Assembly: GCA_000435975.1 (NCBI GenBank)
Contig: FR884115.1
Span: 1-44,195 of the forward strand
Direction: 5' to 3'
Length of the DNA: 44,195 bases
Origin: Oscillibacter sp. CAG:241
Lineage (GTDB): Bacteria > Bacillota > Clostridia > Oscillospirales > Oscillospiraceae
The notes below the pieces were generated by a model. That model did not search any database. It was given only the letters and a program-made list of their open reading frames with translations, and was not told the origin of the DNA. Of the stretch, positions 24,749 to 32,442 are shown in pieces; within the stretch, counting starts at the first letter, position 1; every line of letters starts with the position of its first letter. Both the position numbers and the translations under genes were made by a program.

Positions 24749-24770
24749 TCTTCCGGAGGGGGTGAACAGC

Positions 24771-25946
24771 ATGCCGGTTTTCGGTGTGATCTGCGAATAC
24801 GACCCCTTTCATCTGGGGCACCGGTGGATGCTGGAGCAGCTGCGGCAGCAGGGGCCGGTGGTGTGCGCCATGAGCGGCTGCTTCACCCAGCGGGGGGAGT
24901 TTGCCGCCGTGAACAAGTTCGCCCGGGCGGAAATGGCCGTCCGGAACGGGGCGGACCTGGTGCTGGAGCTGCCTACCCCCTGGGCAGTGTCCGGAGCCGA
25001 GCGATTTGCCCGGGGCGGCGTGGAGCTGCTGCAAAAAGCCGGGGTGGTGACTCACCTGGCCTTCGGCAGCGAGTGCGGCGATCTGGAGGCTCTGCGCCGG
25101 GTGGAAGCATGCCTGTCCGGGAGTGCATATCAGGATGCCGTCCGGCAGCGGCTGGAGGGGGGCGAAACCTTTGCCCGGTGCCGGCAGCTGGCGGTGGAAA
25201 AGCTGCTGGGGCCCCAGGATGCGGCGCTGCTGGCTCAGCCCAACAACATCCTGGCCATTGAATACCTGAAGGCCCTGCGCCGGGCGGACTTTCTCATGGA
25301 GCCGGTAACGTTTCCGCGCAGAGGCGGGCAGCACGACGGTCCCGTGATGGAGGGCATTGCCCCGGCCTCCCACATCCGCAGGCTCCTGCGGACGGGACAG
25401 ACGGAGGAGGCCATAGCCCTTCTGCCGGAGGAATCGGCGGCGGTGCTGCGGCGGGAGCTGGCGGCAGGACGGGCTCCGGTGGATATGCGAGCCTGTCAGC
25501 GGGCCATTCTCTCCCGGCTGCGGCGGATGGGTGAGAAGGACTTTCTTCCCTACGACGGCGGCGGTGAGGGACTGTACCGCCGGTTTTACCGGGCGGTGCG
25601 GCAGACGGCGGACATAGACCGCCTGCTGGAAACTGCGAAAACCCGGCGTTATCCCCTGGCCCGGCTGCGGCGGATGCTGCTGGCAGCATATCTGGAACTG
25701 CCGGAGCCGGAGCATATTCCCTATCTGCGGCTTTTGGCTGCCAGCCGTCGGGGCTGTGACCTGCTGCGGCAGATGCGCGGTGCGCCGGTGCTGACCAAGC
25801 CCGCCGATGTGTCCCGTCTGGGTCCCCAGGCCCAGGCCCTGTTTACCCGGGAGGCCGGGTGGACCGATTTGTATACTCTGGCGTATCCCGACCTGTCTCA
25901 GGGCATCTGCGGCACAGACTGGCGGGCCACCCCATGGATCATGTGA
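24771..25946 (+). CDS. tmcAL: tRNA(Met) cytidine acetate ligase TmcAL
   Basis: Activates acetate with ATP and forms N4-acetylcytidine at the wobble base of elongator tRNA-Met. The 391-aa protein has the nucleotidyltransferase-type HxGH in CEYDPFHLGHRWML, and the family motifs MSGCFTQRGEFA, FARAEMAVRNGADLVLELP, LAFGSECGD and QPNNILAIEYLKAL. The ATG at 24771 has GGAGGGGG just upstream; an in-frame GTG at 24762 would directly abut that site and is rejected. The next gene follows after 10 nt. Older annotations call it nucleotidyltransferase YlbM. Confidence 0.94.
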   Translation: MPVFGVICEYDPFHLGHRWMLEQLRQQGPVVCAMSGCFTQRGEFAAVNKFARAEMAVRNGADLVLELPTPWAVSGAERFARGGVELLQKAGVVTHLAFGSECGDLEALRRVEACLSGSAYQDAVRQRLEGGETFARCRQLAVEKLLGPQDAALLAQPNNILAIEYLKALRRADFLMEPVTFPRRGGQHDGPVMEGIAPASHIRRLLRTGQTEEAIALLPEESAAVLRRELAAGRAPVDMRACQRAILSRLRRMGEKDFLPYDGGGEGLYRRFYRAVRQTADIDRLLETAKTRRYPLARLRRMLLAAYLELPEPEHIPYLRLLAASRRGCDLLRQMRGAPVLTKPADVSRLGPQAQALFTREAGWTDLYTLAYPDLSQGICGTDWRATPWIM

Positions 25947-25956
25947 GGAAATACCT

Positions 25957-26868
25957 ATGAAGAAGCTGTATGTTTTATTGCTGGCGGCCATGCTGCTGAC
26001 GCTGGCGGCGTGTCTGACGGCATGCAGCGCCGTACCTATGTTGTCCCTGGCGGATGACAAGCTGCAACCCCCCGACTCTCCGGCGAAGGATACCGGGGAA
26101 AAAGCCGACCCTCTGCCCCAGGAGTGGAGCATCCGCCTGGAGCAGGTGAATAAGGAGAACTATGCCGAGGATGACCGGCTGCTGGCAAAGGGCAGCTATC
26201 AGGTGTTCCAGCTGGAGCCGGAGGACGGCGGCAATACCCTTACTGTCACCACCCAGACGGCGGACAGCATCAACCGGTATTTCGAGCAGTGGCGCAAGAG
26301 CCAGCTTCAGTTCCTGGCTGACGTTACAGAGATGGCCAGAACCTCCTATGCCGGTACCAACGGCGCGGACCCCCGCTGGGAGCAGACGGAGTATGTGTAT
26401 TCCGACACGGTCACCACCGACTATTGGGTCGGTCCCCGGCTGCTGTGCGTCAGCATGTACTACAGCTCCTATTCCGGCGGCGCGCACCCCAACTCCTGGC
26501 GGCTGGCGGTGAGCTTTGACCTGAACAACGGGCAGGCCCTTCAAATGACGGACCTGACCGACGACGCGGACGGCATGCGGGCGGCTGTGGCCGAGAGCCT
26601 GCTGTACCAGGTAAAAAAGAGTGATGTCTGGGCTCAGGTCGGTGAGAAGGGCTTCTTTGAGGATTACCAGGACACCCTCCAGACCTGGATGGACCAGTGC
26701 CTGATTTTCGAGGACAGCGGCATCACCGTAGCCTTCAGTCCCTATACCATCGCCCCCTACGCCGCCGGAGAGCAGTCGTTTCAGGTGCCGTACAGTCTGC
26801 TGAAGCCCTACTTCAATGAACGGGGCCTGCGGCTGTTGGGACTGGCTCAGGCGGAAAACAATAACTGA
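25957..26868 (+). CDS. RsiV-like lipoprotein (DUF4163/DUF3298 type)
   Basis: A 303-aa secreted lipoprotein. The N-terminal signal (MKKLYVLLLAAMLLTLAAC) has overlapping lipobox-like sites with cysteines at 19 and 23. The body fits the DUF4163 plus DUF3298 architecture of RsiV, with YYSSYSGGAHPNSW as the recognisable central motif. In RsiV that domain binds lysozyme and the N-terminal tail holds a sigma factor; here the N-terminus is a lipoprotein signal instead, so an anti-sigma role is unlikely. It may bind glycan or lysozyme at the surface. The ATG at 25957 has TGAGGAAA upstream and comes 10 nt after tmcAL. Confidence 0.82.
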   Translation: MKKLYVLLLAAMLLTLAACLTACSAVPMLSLADDKLQPPDSPAKDTGEKADPLPQEWSIRLEQVNKENYAEDDRLLAKGSYQVFQLEPEDGGNTLTVTTQTADSINRYFEQWRKSQLQFLADVTEMARTSYAGTNGADPRWEQTEYVYSDTVTTDYWVGPRLLCVSMYYSSYSGGAHPNSWRLAVSFDLNNGQALQMTDLTDDADGMRAAVAESLLYQVKKSDVWAQVGEKGFFEDYQDTLQTWMDQCLIFEDSGITVAFSPYTIAPYAAGEQSFQVPYSLLKPYFNERGLRLLGLAQAENNN

Positions 26869-26874
26869 CCGTAT

Positions 26875-26906
26875 AAAAGCGACCGGCTGCAAGGCCGGTC
26901 GCTTTT
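26875..26906. terminator. Bidirectional intrinsic terminator
   Basis: A 13-bp stem (26875-26887 with 26894-26906, 6-nt loop) has AAAA at its left foot and TTTT at its right foot. It lies between the plus-strand lipoprotein gene and the minus-strand small membrane-protein gene and can end both. Confidence 0.92.
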
Positions 26907-26909
26907 CGT

Positions 26910-27107
26910 CTATCCTCTCTTTTTCCTGCCCAGTCTGCGCATGGCACGTCGCTGAGCAGCCTCCTTCTCATCCTTCTCCGCCTGGTCCACCAGGTCCTGG
27001 TATTTCTCCGGGTGGCGGGCCCAGTCGATGCGATAGTACGTCAGCCCAATGATCAGCGCGGCGCCCACGATGATGATGCCGTAAAACAGGATTTTTTCGA
27101 TGGTCAT
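26910..27107 (-). CDS. Small single-pass membrane protein, hypothetical
   Basis: A 65-aa protein. One N-terminal membrane helix (about residues 6-24) is followed by a charged, probably cytoplasmic helix with alternating acidic and basic residues (DQAEKDEKEAAQRRAMRRLGRKKRG). An AAGGAGGGG site lies before the ATG at 27107, and a promoter stands just upstream. No family is recognised; the form recalls small membrane scaffolds, but nothing more can be said. It has its own promoter and shares the terminator at 26875-26906. Confidence 0.78.
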   Translation of the reverse strand: MTIEKILFYGIIIVGAALIIGLTYYRIDWARHPEKYQDLVDQAEKDEKEAAQRRAMRRLGRKKRG

Positions 27108-27131
27108 AGCAGCCCCTCCTTATTGTAGTAA

Positions 27132-27160
27132 AGTATACAGGAAATGCCCACGGATAGCAA
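27132..27160 (-). promoter_or_regulatory. Promoter of the small single-pass membrane protein
   Basis: On the minus strand TTGCTA (27160-27155) and TATACT (27137-27132) are 17 bp apart, about 25 nt before the start codon. Confidence 0.75.
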
Positions 27161-27203
27161 GGATTTTTCGCCAGCATGGCAAAGAAAAATTCCGCACTTT
27201 TGG

Positions 27204-27232
27204 TTGTTTTTGCCGAAAAGGGGTTGTATAAT
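27204..27232 (+). promoter_or_regulatory. Promoter of the ptb-type gene
   Basis: TTGTTT and a perfect TATAAT are separated by 17 bp, giving a leader of about 50 nt before the ATG at 27290. Confidence 0.75.
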
Positions 27233-27289
27233 AGTTTTGTTCCCGGTGAAATGGGAGCCAAACGGAAAAGTCAAATAGGAGGAACGAAT

Positions 27290-28192
27290 ATGTTCACGAA
27301 TTTTAAGGAACTGGAAGCGTATGTCCTGTCTCATAAAAACAAAAAGCGCATCGTTCTGGCCAACGCCCACGACGAGCCCGCCCTCAGCGCCGTGGTCAAC
27401 GCCCATCGCCGGGGCGTGGTGGATGGCACCCTGCTGGGCAAGAAGGACGAGATTCTGGCCCTGCTGCAGGAGATGAACGAGGATCCCGCCGAATATGAGA
27501 TCGTGGACTTTGACGGCCCGGAGCTGGACGCCGCCAAGGCCGCCGTGGAGCTGGTGCGCCAGGGGAAGGCGGACATCCCCATGAAGGGCATTCTCCAGAC
27601 CTCCAGCTTTGCCAAGGCCATTCTGAACCGGGAGACCGGTCTGATCCCCGCCAGCGGCCGCCGTCTGGTGAGCCAGTGCGGCATTTTCGAGTATGAAGGC
27701 CGCTTTATGATGATCACCGACGCCGCCATCAACATTGCCCCCGACGTGGATACCCAGATCGGCATTGTAGAGAACGCTCTGCCGGTGGCCAATGCCCTGG
27801 GCGTGGAGCTGCCCAAGGTGGCGGTTCTCTCCGCCGTGGAAAACGTCACGGAGAAGATGCCCTCCACCGTGTCCGCCGCCGAAATCGCCAAGCGCGGTAT
27901 TCCCGGCTGCGTGGTGTCCGGTCCTCTGGCCCTGGACGGCGCCATTTCCATGGAGTCCGTGAAGCACAAGGGCATCCATGACCCTGTGGCAGGTCAGGCG
28001 GATATCCTGCTGGTGCCCTTTATCGAAATCGGCAACGTGCTGTATAAGTCCATCACCTACATTGCCGGCAAGACCATGGCCAGTACCATCTGCGGCGCGT
28101 CCTGCCCCGTGATCATCACCAGCCGCGCCGACACGCCGGACAGCAAGTATTACTCCATTCTTCTGGCGGTCCTGCGCTGCCTGAAGGCATGA
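27290..28192 (+). CDS. ptb: Phosphate butyryltransferase-type enzyme (PTA/PTB family)
   Basis: A 300-aa member of the phosphate acetyl/butyryltransferase family, matching the short Ptb length rather than the longer Pta. Motifs seen are KRIVLANAHDEPALSAV near the N-terminus, ADIPMKGILQTSSFAKAIL, ITDAAINIAPD, and GQADILLVPFIEIGNVLYKS near the C-terminus. It would interconvert butyryl-CoA and butyryl-phosphate. Butyrate kinase is the usual partner but is not beside it, so the physiological acyl group is uncertain (branched or straight chain). The ATG at 27290 follows AGGAGGA; the open frame upstream crosses the promoter. It is monocistronic with its own terminator. Confidence 0.85.
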   Translation: MFTNFKELEAYVLSHKNKKRIVLANAHDEPALSAVVNAHRRGVVDGTLLGKKDEILALLQEMNEDPAEYEIVDFDGPELDAAKAAVELVRQGKADIPMKGILQTSSFAKAILNRETGLIPASGRRLVSQCGIFEYEGRFMMITDAAINIAPDVDTQIGIVENALPVANALGVELPKVAVLSAVENVTEKMPSTVSAAEIAKRGIPGCVVSGPLALDGAISMESVKHKGIHDPVAGQADILLVPFIEIGNVLYKSITYIAGKTMASTICGASCPVIITSRADTPDSKYYSILLAVLRCLKA

Positions 28193-28203
28193 CTGCATGA
28201 CAA

Positions 28204-28230
28204 AAGGCGGGACGCTGTGTCCCGCCTTCT
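28204..28230 (+). terminator. Terminator of the ptb-type gene
   Basis: AAGGCGGGAC (28204-28213) pairs with GTCCCGCCTT (28219-28228) around a 5-nt loop, with a short TTCTT tail, 11 nt after the stop. Confidence 0.8.
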
Positions 28231-28244
28231 TGCCGAAAGAAAAA

Positions 28245-28272
28245 GGACCCTGTGCCGCATGGCATAGGGTCC
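28245..28272 (-). terminator. Terminator of rpmB
   Basis: A 12-bp stem (28245-28256 with 28261-28272, one G.U pair, loop GCAT) is followed on the minus strand by CTTTTTCTTT. It lies 17 nt beyond the rpmB stop. Confidence 0.88.
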
Positions 28273-28289
28273 GTCTTGTTTGTCCGAGC

Positions 28290-28478
28290 TTAGATCGCGC
28301 GGGTAACTTTACCGGAACGCAGACACCGGGTACAAACGTACACATGGCGAGGCGTACCATTGATCATAGCCTTCACGCGCTTGACATTGGGCTTCCAGGG
28401 ACGATTGGAGCGTCTGTGGGAGTGGGAAACCTTGATACCGAAGGTCACGCCCTTATCGCAGAACTCGCACTTTGCCAT
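28290..28478 (-). CDS. rpmB: 50S ribosomal protein L28 (zinc-binding form)
   Basis: A 62-aa ribosomal protein bL28. The N-terminal CEFC (Cys4, Cys7) and the C-terminal CTRC give the four-cysteine zinc site of the C+ form, and the core VSHSHRRSNRPWKPNVKRV is diagnostic. The ATG at 28478 is supported by AAGGAGGTG 7 nt upstream; the longer open frame starts inside the promoter. It is a single gene between its own promoter and terminator. The C+ form needs zinc, so a zinc-free paralogue may exist elsewhere, but none is in the window. Confidence 0.97.
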   Translation of the reverse strand: MAKCEFCDKGVTFGIKVSHSHRRSNRPWKPNVKRVKAMINGTPRHVYVCTRCLRSGKVTRAI

Positions 28479-28533
28479 CCGTTGCACCTCCTTGCTGTGA
28501 GAAACTTGCCTGCCAACATCACAAGCAATAGAT

Positions 28534-28562
28534 ATCTTAGCAGATTGCAAGGCGAAATGCAA
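28534..28562 (-). promoter_or_regulatory. Promoter of rpmB
   Basis: On the minus strand TTGCAT (28562-28557) and TAAGAT (28539-28534) are 17 bp apart, about 55 nt before the start codon. Confidence 0.65.
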
Positions 28563-28610
28563 GCATTATTTGACAAAAAAACGAAAAAAATTCAGACAGC
28601 ATCGTAGGTC

Positions 28611-28639
28611 TTGCGAAAAAGGGGTATATACGATATAAT
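28611..28639 (+). promoter_or_regulatory. Promoter of the hprK-to-dnaE gene run
   Basis: TTGCGA and a perfect TATAAT are separated by 17 bp, giving a leader of about 55 nt before hprK. No further strong promoter was seen before dnaE, so this may drive eight genes. Confidence 0.75.
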
Positions 28640-28699
28640 AACATATAAGTATAAGTATATGCAAGCGCGGACCGGCAAGGCCGGATGGAGGACCTGTAT

Positions 28700-29659
28700 A
28701 TGGAGAAAGTAAGACGCGACCCGGCCAGCCTCAGCCGGCTGGTGAAGGATTTTGACCTGGAGGTCGTATATAAGGGCCTGGATTATGACACACGGATGAT
28801 CACCATTCCGGATGTGAACCGTCCGGCCCTGCAATTGGTGGGTTTTTACGACTATTTTGAGCCCAAACGCCTGCAAATTCTGGGCAAGGCGGAGTTTACA
28901 TTCCTGAAGGCCATGCCCCTGGAGCAGCGGAGGAAGGTATTCGAGGACCTGCTGCGCTGCGAGATCCCGGCGCTGATCGTGGCCCGGAATATGGAGATCT
29001 TTCCCGAACTGATGGAGATTGCCCGCAAGCACGGGCGGACTTTGCTGCGGACGGAAAAGACCACCGTGGAGCTGACCAGTCACATCATCGACTATCTGAA
29101 CCGGGCCCTGGCCCCCCAGATCACCCGCCACGGCGTGCTGATGAACATCTATGGCCAGGGCGTGCTGATGATCGGCGACTCCGGCATTGGAAAAAGCGAG
29201 ACGGCTATTGAGCTGCTCAAGCGCGGTCACCGGCTGGTAGCCGACGACGCGGTGGAGATCCGCCGCATTTCCGACTCGCTGTACGGCTCGGCCCCGGAGA
29301 TCATCCGCCACTACATTGAGATCCGGGGTATCGGCATCATCGACGTGCAGCAGCTGTTCGGCATGGGCGCGGTGCAGTTTGACTCCGACATTGAGATCGT
29401 GATTCATCTGGAGCCCTGGCAGGACGGTAAGTTCTATGACCGCTTGGGCCTGGAGGGCGATACCTACACCATCCTGGGGGTGCAGCTGCCCTATGTCACC
29501 ATTCCCGTGCGGCCGGGGCGGAACCTGGCCGGTATCGTGGAGATCGCCGCCATGAAAAATCGCCAGATGCGATACGGCTATAACTCCGCCCGGGACTTCA
29601 TGACGCAATTTGACCAGAAAATGGATGAGCTGTCCCGGCAGGCCAAGGAGAAGCAATGA
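28700..29659 (+). CDS. hprK: HPr kinase/phosphorylase
   Basis: Phosphorylates HPr on Ser46 in response to glycolytic metabolites, the central signal of carbon catabolite repression in Firmicutes. The 319-aa protein has an N-terminal domain to about 130, then the catalytic domain with Walker A GDSGIGKSE (159-167), His144 in RHGVLMNIYGQG, and the HprK signature IRGIGIIDVQQLFGMGAV. The ATG at 28700 is chosen because GGAGG lies 8 nt upstream; an in-frame ATG at 28685 overlaps that site and has no site of its own. The stop overlaps the next start as ATGA. Confidence 0.95.
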   Translation: MEKVRRDPASLSRLVKDFDLEVVYKGLDYDTRMITIPDVNRPALQLVGFYDYFEPKRLQILGKAEFTFLKAMPLEQRRKVFEDLLRCEIPALIVARNMEIFPELMEIARKHGRTLLRTEKTTVELTSHIIDYLNRALAPQITRHGVLMNIYGQGVLMIGDSGIGKSETAIELLKRGHRLVADDAVEIRRISDSLYGSAPEIIRHYIEIRGIGIIDVQQLFGMGAVQFDSDIEIVIHLEPWQDGKFYDRLGLEGDTYTILGVQLPYVTIPVRPGRNLAGIVEIAAMKNRQMRYGYNSARDFMTQFDQKMDELSRQAKEKQ

Positions 29660-30618
29660 ACTATATCGGCATCGACATCGGCGGCACCAACCTGAAGGCC
29701 GGGCTGACGGATGAAAACGGACGGCTGCTGGCCGTGAAAAGCATGAAGATCCGGGAGGTATCGGACCCGGACGTTCTGGCGGACACCCTGGTGACCCTGA
29801 CGGAGGAGCTGGCAGCCCAGGGCGGCATTGCAGTGCAGGATATCGCCTCTGTGGGGGCAGGCATCCCCGGCGTGGTGGACATCCGCACCGGCTCCATCGT
29901 GTATACCTGCAACCTGCCTCTGCGGAACATTCCTCTGCGGAAGCTGTTCAAGCGGCGGCTGGGACTGCATCTGTATGTGGAAAATGACGCCAACTGCGCC
30001 GCCCTGGCGGAATACTACGCCGGAGCCGGGCAGGGCAGCAAACGCTTCGTTACCATCACCCTGGGCACCGGCATCGGCGCCGGAATCATCCACAACGGCA
30101 AGATTTTCCACGGCGGCAACGGTATGGCCGGCGAGGTGGGGCATACCTGCATCGACTATCAGGGTCTCCCCTGCCCCTGCGGCCGGCGGGGCTGCTGGGA
30201 GCAGTACGCCTCCGCCAGCGCTCTGAAGCGGTTCACCGCCCAGGCATTGCAGGACAATCCCGACAGCATCCTGGCCCAGGTCATCCGTGAGCACGACGGT
30301 CATGTGTCCGGCCAGTCGGCCTTTATGGCCGCCCGGCTGGGGGACCCGGTGGGCCGGCAGGTCTGCGACATGTATATAGGCTATCTGGCGGCAGGCATCG
30401 CCAATGTGGTGAATATCTTCCAGCCGGACACTCTGGCCATCGGCGGCGGCGTCAGCAACGAGGCCGATGAGCAGCTGCTGCACCCTCTGCAGCGGCTGGT
30501 AGAGCAGGAGACCATTCCCTGCAGCTCCGACAAGAAAACACGCATCGTCAAGGCTCAGCTGGGGAATCAGGCGGGCATCATCGGCGCTGCGCTGCTGGGC
30601 AAGAAGAAACGGATATGA
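29656..30618 (+). CDS. glcK: ROK-family glucokinase
   Basis: A 320-aa ROK-family sugar kinase, most likely glucokinase. The N-terminal ATP-binding GIDIGGTNLKAG, the catalytic aspartate in ENDANCAALAEYYAG, the TLGTGIGAGII loop and the ROK zinc motif (GHTCIDYQGLPCPCGRRGCWE: His plus three Cys) are all intact. It is coupled to hprK by a 4-nt overlap, so a sugar kinase and the kinase that senses glycolytic flux are made together. A MurNAc or GlcNAc kinase cannot be excluded from sequence alone, notably because murB follows directly. Confidence 0.87.
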   Translation: MNYIGIDIGGTNLKAGLTDENGRLLAVKSMKIREVSDPDVLADTLVTLTEELAAQGGIAVQDIASVGAGIPGVVDIRTGSIVYTCNLPLRNIPLRKLFKRRLGLHLYVENDANCAALAEYYAGAGQGSKRFVTITLGTGIGAGIIHNGKIFHGGNGMAGEVGHTCIDYQGLPCPCGRRGCWEQYASASALKRFTAQALQDNPDSILAQVIREHDGHVSGQSAFMAARLGDPVGRQVCDMYIGYLAAGIANVVNIFQPDTLAIGGGVSNEADEQLLHPLQRLVEQETIPCSSDKKTRIVKAQLGNQAGIIGAALLGKKKRI

Positions 30619-30629
30619 GGGAGGACGCT

Positions 30630-31544
30630 ATGCAGTGGTATGAACGATTGGATGAAAAGCTCCGGGATTACCTGCCGGACATGACGGTGGAGCATGACGT
30701 GCCCATGAGCCGCCATACCTCCTTCCGCATCGGCGGTCCGGCCCGGCGCATGGCCTTTCCGGAAAGCCGGGAGCAGCTGGTGATCCTGCTGGGGCTGGCG
30801 GAGGAATGCGGCGTGCAGCCGTTTCTGCTGGGCCGGGGCACCAACCTGCTGGTGTCGGACCGGGGGCTGGACACCCTGGTCATCAAAACGGCGGAGCGCA
30901 TGACCGGCATCCGCCGTCTGGACGATGTGACCCTGGAGGCCGACGCCGGTGTGCTGCTGAGCCGTCTGGCGGTATATGCCCAGCAGGCGGGGCTGGCGGG
31001 GCTGGAATTTGCCCACGGCATCCCCGGCAGTCTGGGGGGCGCGGTGTGCATGAATGCCGGGGCCTATGGCGGAGAAATGCGCCAGGTAGTGACGGAGGTC
31101 ACCGCCCTATATCCCGACGGCATCCGCCGTCTGACCGGCCCCGAGGCTGCCTTCGCCTATCGGCACAGCCGGTTTCTGGCCGACGGCGCCGTGGTGCTGG
31201 GTGCGGTGGTGCGCCTGACCCCGGACGATCCCGCCGCCATCCGGGCCCGGATGGACGATCTGATGGCCCGGCGCAAGGCTTCCCAGCCTCTGGAGTGGCC
31301 CAGCGCCGGCAGCACCTTCAAGCGGCCGGAGGGCTATTTCGCCGGGACCCTCATCGACCAGACCGGCCTCAAGGGCCTGACGGTGGGCGGCGCCCAGGTA
31401 TCCGAAAAGCATGCGGGCTTCGTCATCAACACCGGCAATGCCACCTGCGCCGACGTGCAGGAGCTGATCCGCCGGGTGCAGGTGGCCGTATACCGGGCCC
31501 ACGGCGTCCGCCTGGAGCCGGAGGTCCGGTTCGTGGGTGAATAA
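30630..31544 (+). CDS. murB: UDP-N-acetylenolpyruvoylglucosamine reductase MurB
   Basis: Reduces the enolpyruvyl group to give UDP-MurNAc, using FAD and NADPH, in cytoplasmic peptidoglycan synthesis. The 304-aa protein has the FAD-binding LLGRGTNLLVSDRGLD and GIPGSLGGAVCMNAGAYGGE. The proton-donor serine is in PSAGSTFKRP, and the C-terminal glutamate in EPEVRFVGE. It is a type II MurB, lacking the extra loop of the E. coli enzyme. The ATG at 30630 has GGGAGG 5 nt upstream; an in-frame ATG at 30615 overlaps the glucokinase stop but has no separate site, so it is less likely. Confidence 0.96.
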   Translation: MQWYERLDEKLRDYLPDMTVEHDVPMSRHTSFRIGGPARRMAFPESREQLVILLGLAEECGVQPFLLGRGTNLLVSDRGLDTLVIKTAERMTGIRRLDDVTLEADAGVLLSRLAVYAQQAGLAGLEFAHGIPGSLGGAVCMNAGAYGGEMRQVVTEVTALYPDGIRRLTGPEAAFAYRHSRFLADGAVVLGAVVRLTPDDPAAIRARMDDLMARRKASQPLEWPSAGSTFKRPEGYFAGTLIDQTGLKGLTVGGAQVSEKHAGFVINTGNATCADVQELIRRVQVAVYRAHGVRLEPEVRFVGE

Positions 31545-31572
31545 GCAATTTCCCGGGAAAAGAGGAAATAAC

Positions 31573-32430
31573 ATGGAAATTCTCATTATATCCGGCTTGT
31601 CCGGCGGCGGCAAAAGCCGGGCGGCCTCGTTTTTGGAGGACATCGGCTACTATACCGTGGACAATCTCCCGGCGGAGATGATGATGAAATTCGCCGGGTT
31701 CTGTGCCGCCTCCAGCGGCCGGTATGACCGGGTGGCGCTGGTATACGACGTGCGCTCCGGCGAGCCCACGGACATGCTCATCGACACCCTGGAGCAGCTG
31801 AAGGCCAGCGGTGTCAACTGCCGCATGCTGTTTCTGGAGGCGGATACCCCCACCATCATCAACCGCTATAAGGAGACCCGGCGCATGCATCCGCTGCAGG
31901 CCAAGGGTCTGAGCATCGAGGAGGCCGTGCGGCGGGAGCGGGTGCTGATGCAGCCGGTGCGGGACCACGCGGACTTTGTGCTGGACACCTCCTCCCTATC
32001 CACGGCCACGCTCCGCAGTGAGCTGCTGAACCTGTTCGGCACCCCGTCGGACCGGGGCGGGCTCAACGTCAGCGTACTCTCCTTCGGCTTCAAGCACGGC
32101 ATCCCCATTGAAGCGGACCTGGTGTTCGACGTGCGGTTCATGCCCAACCCCTACTATGTGGCAGAGCTGAAAAACAAGACAGGCCTGGATCAGGAGGTCC
32201 GGGACTTCGTATTCTCCTTCCAGCAGACCCATGAGTTCATGGAGCAGCTGGAGAAAATGATCGGCTTCCTGCTGCCGCTGTACAGCGAGGAGGGCAAGAC
32301 CGCCCTGGTCATCGCCATCGGCTGCACCGGCGGCCACCATCGGTCCGTGGCCGTGGCCCATGAGCTGGCGGCCTACATCACCCGCGAGGGATATCAGGTC
32401 ACGGAAAATCACCGGGATATCTCCCGGTAA
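31573..32430 (+). CDS. rapZ: RapZ-family nucleotide-binding protein
   Basis: A 285-aa P-loop protein of the RapZ (YvcJ) family. Walker A is GLSGGGKS (residues 8-15). The RapZ signatures DNLPAEMM, ETRRMHPL, SFGFKHGIPIEADLVFDVRFMPNP and the C-terminal CTGGHHRSVAVAHELA are present. In E. coli RapZ directs GlmZ decay to tune glucosamine-6-phosphate synthesis. In Firmicutes YvcJ lies with YvcK and WhiA and affects competence and envelope functions. The ATG at 31573 has AGAGGA upstream; an earlier GTG inside murB is rejected. A 12-nt gap leads to yvcK. Confidence 0.96.
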   Translation: MEILIISGLSGGGKSRAASFLEDIGYYTVDNLPAEMMMKFAGFCAASSGRYDRVALVYDVRSGEPTDMLIDTLEQLKASGVNCRMLFLEADTPTIINRYKETRRMHPLQAKGLSIEEAVRRERVLMQPVRDHADFVLDTSSLSTATLRSELLNLFGTPSDRGGLNVSVLSFGFKHGIPIEADLVFDVRFMPNPYYVAELKNKTGLDQEVRDFVFSFQQTHEFMEQLEKMIGFLLPLYSEEGKTALVIAIGCTGGHHRSVAVAHELAAYITREGYQVTENHRDISR

Positions 32431-32442
32431 GGAGGTGTGCTT

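Noticed and set aside
24762..24770. GTG start for tmcAL at 24762
   Set aside because: It directly abuts the GGAGGGGG site, leaving no spacing; the ATG at 24771 fits.
24528..24770. SAM/SAH riboswitch upstream of mtnN or tmcAL
   Set aside because: The mtnN leader is too short, and the tmcAL leader shows no recognisable riboswitch core, only the TTGTAA repeats.
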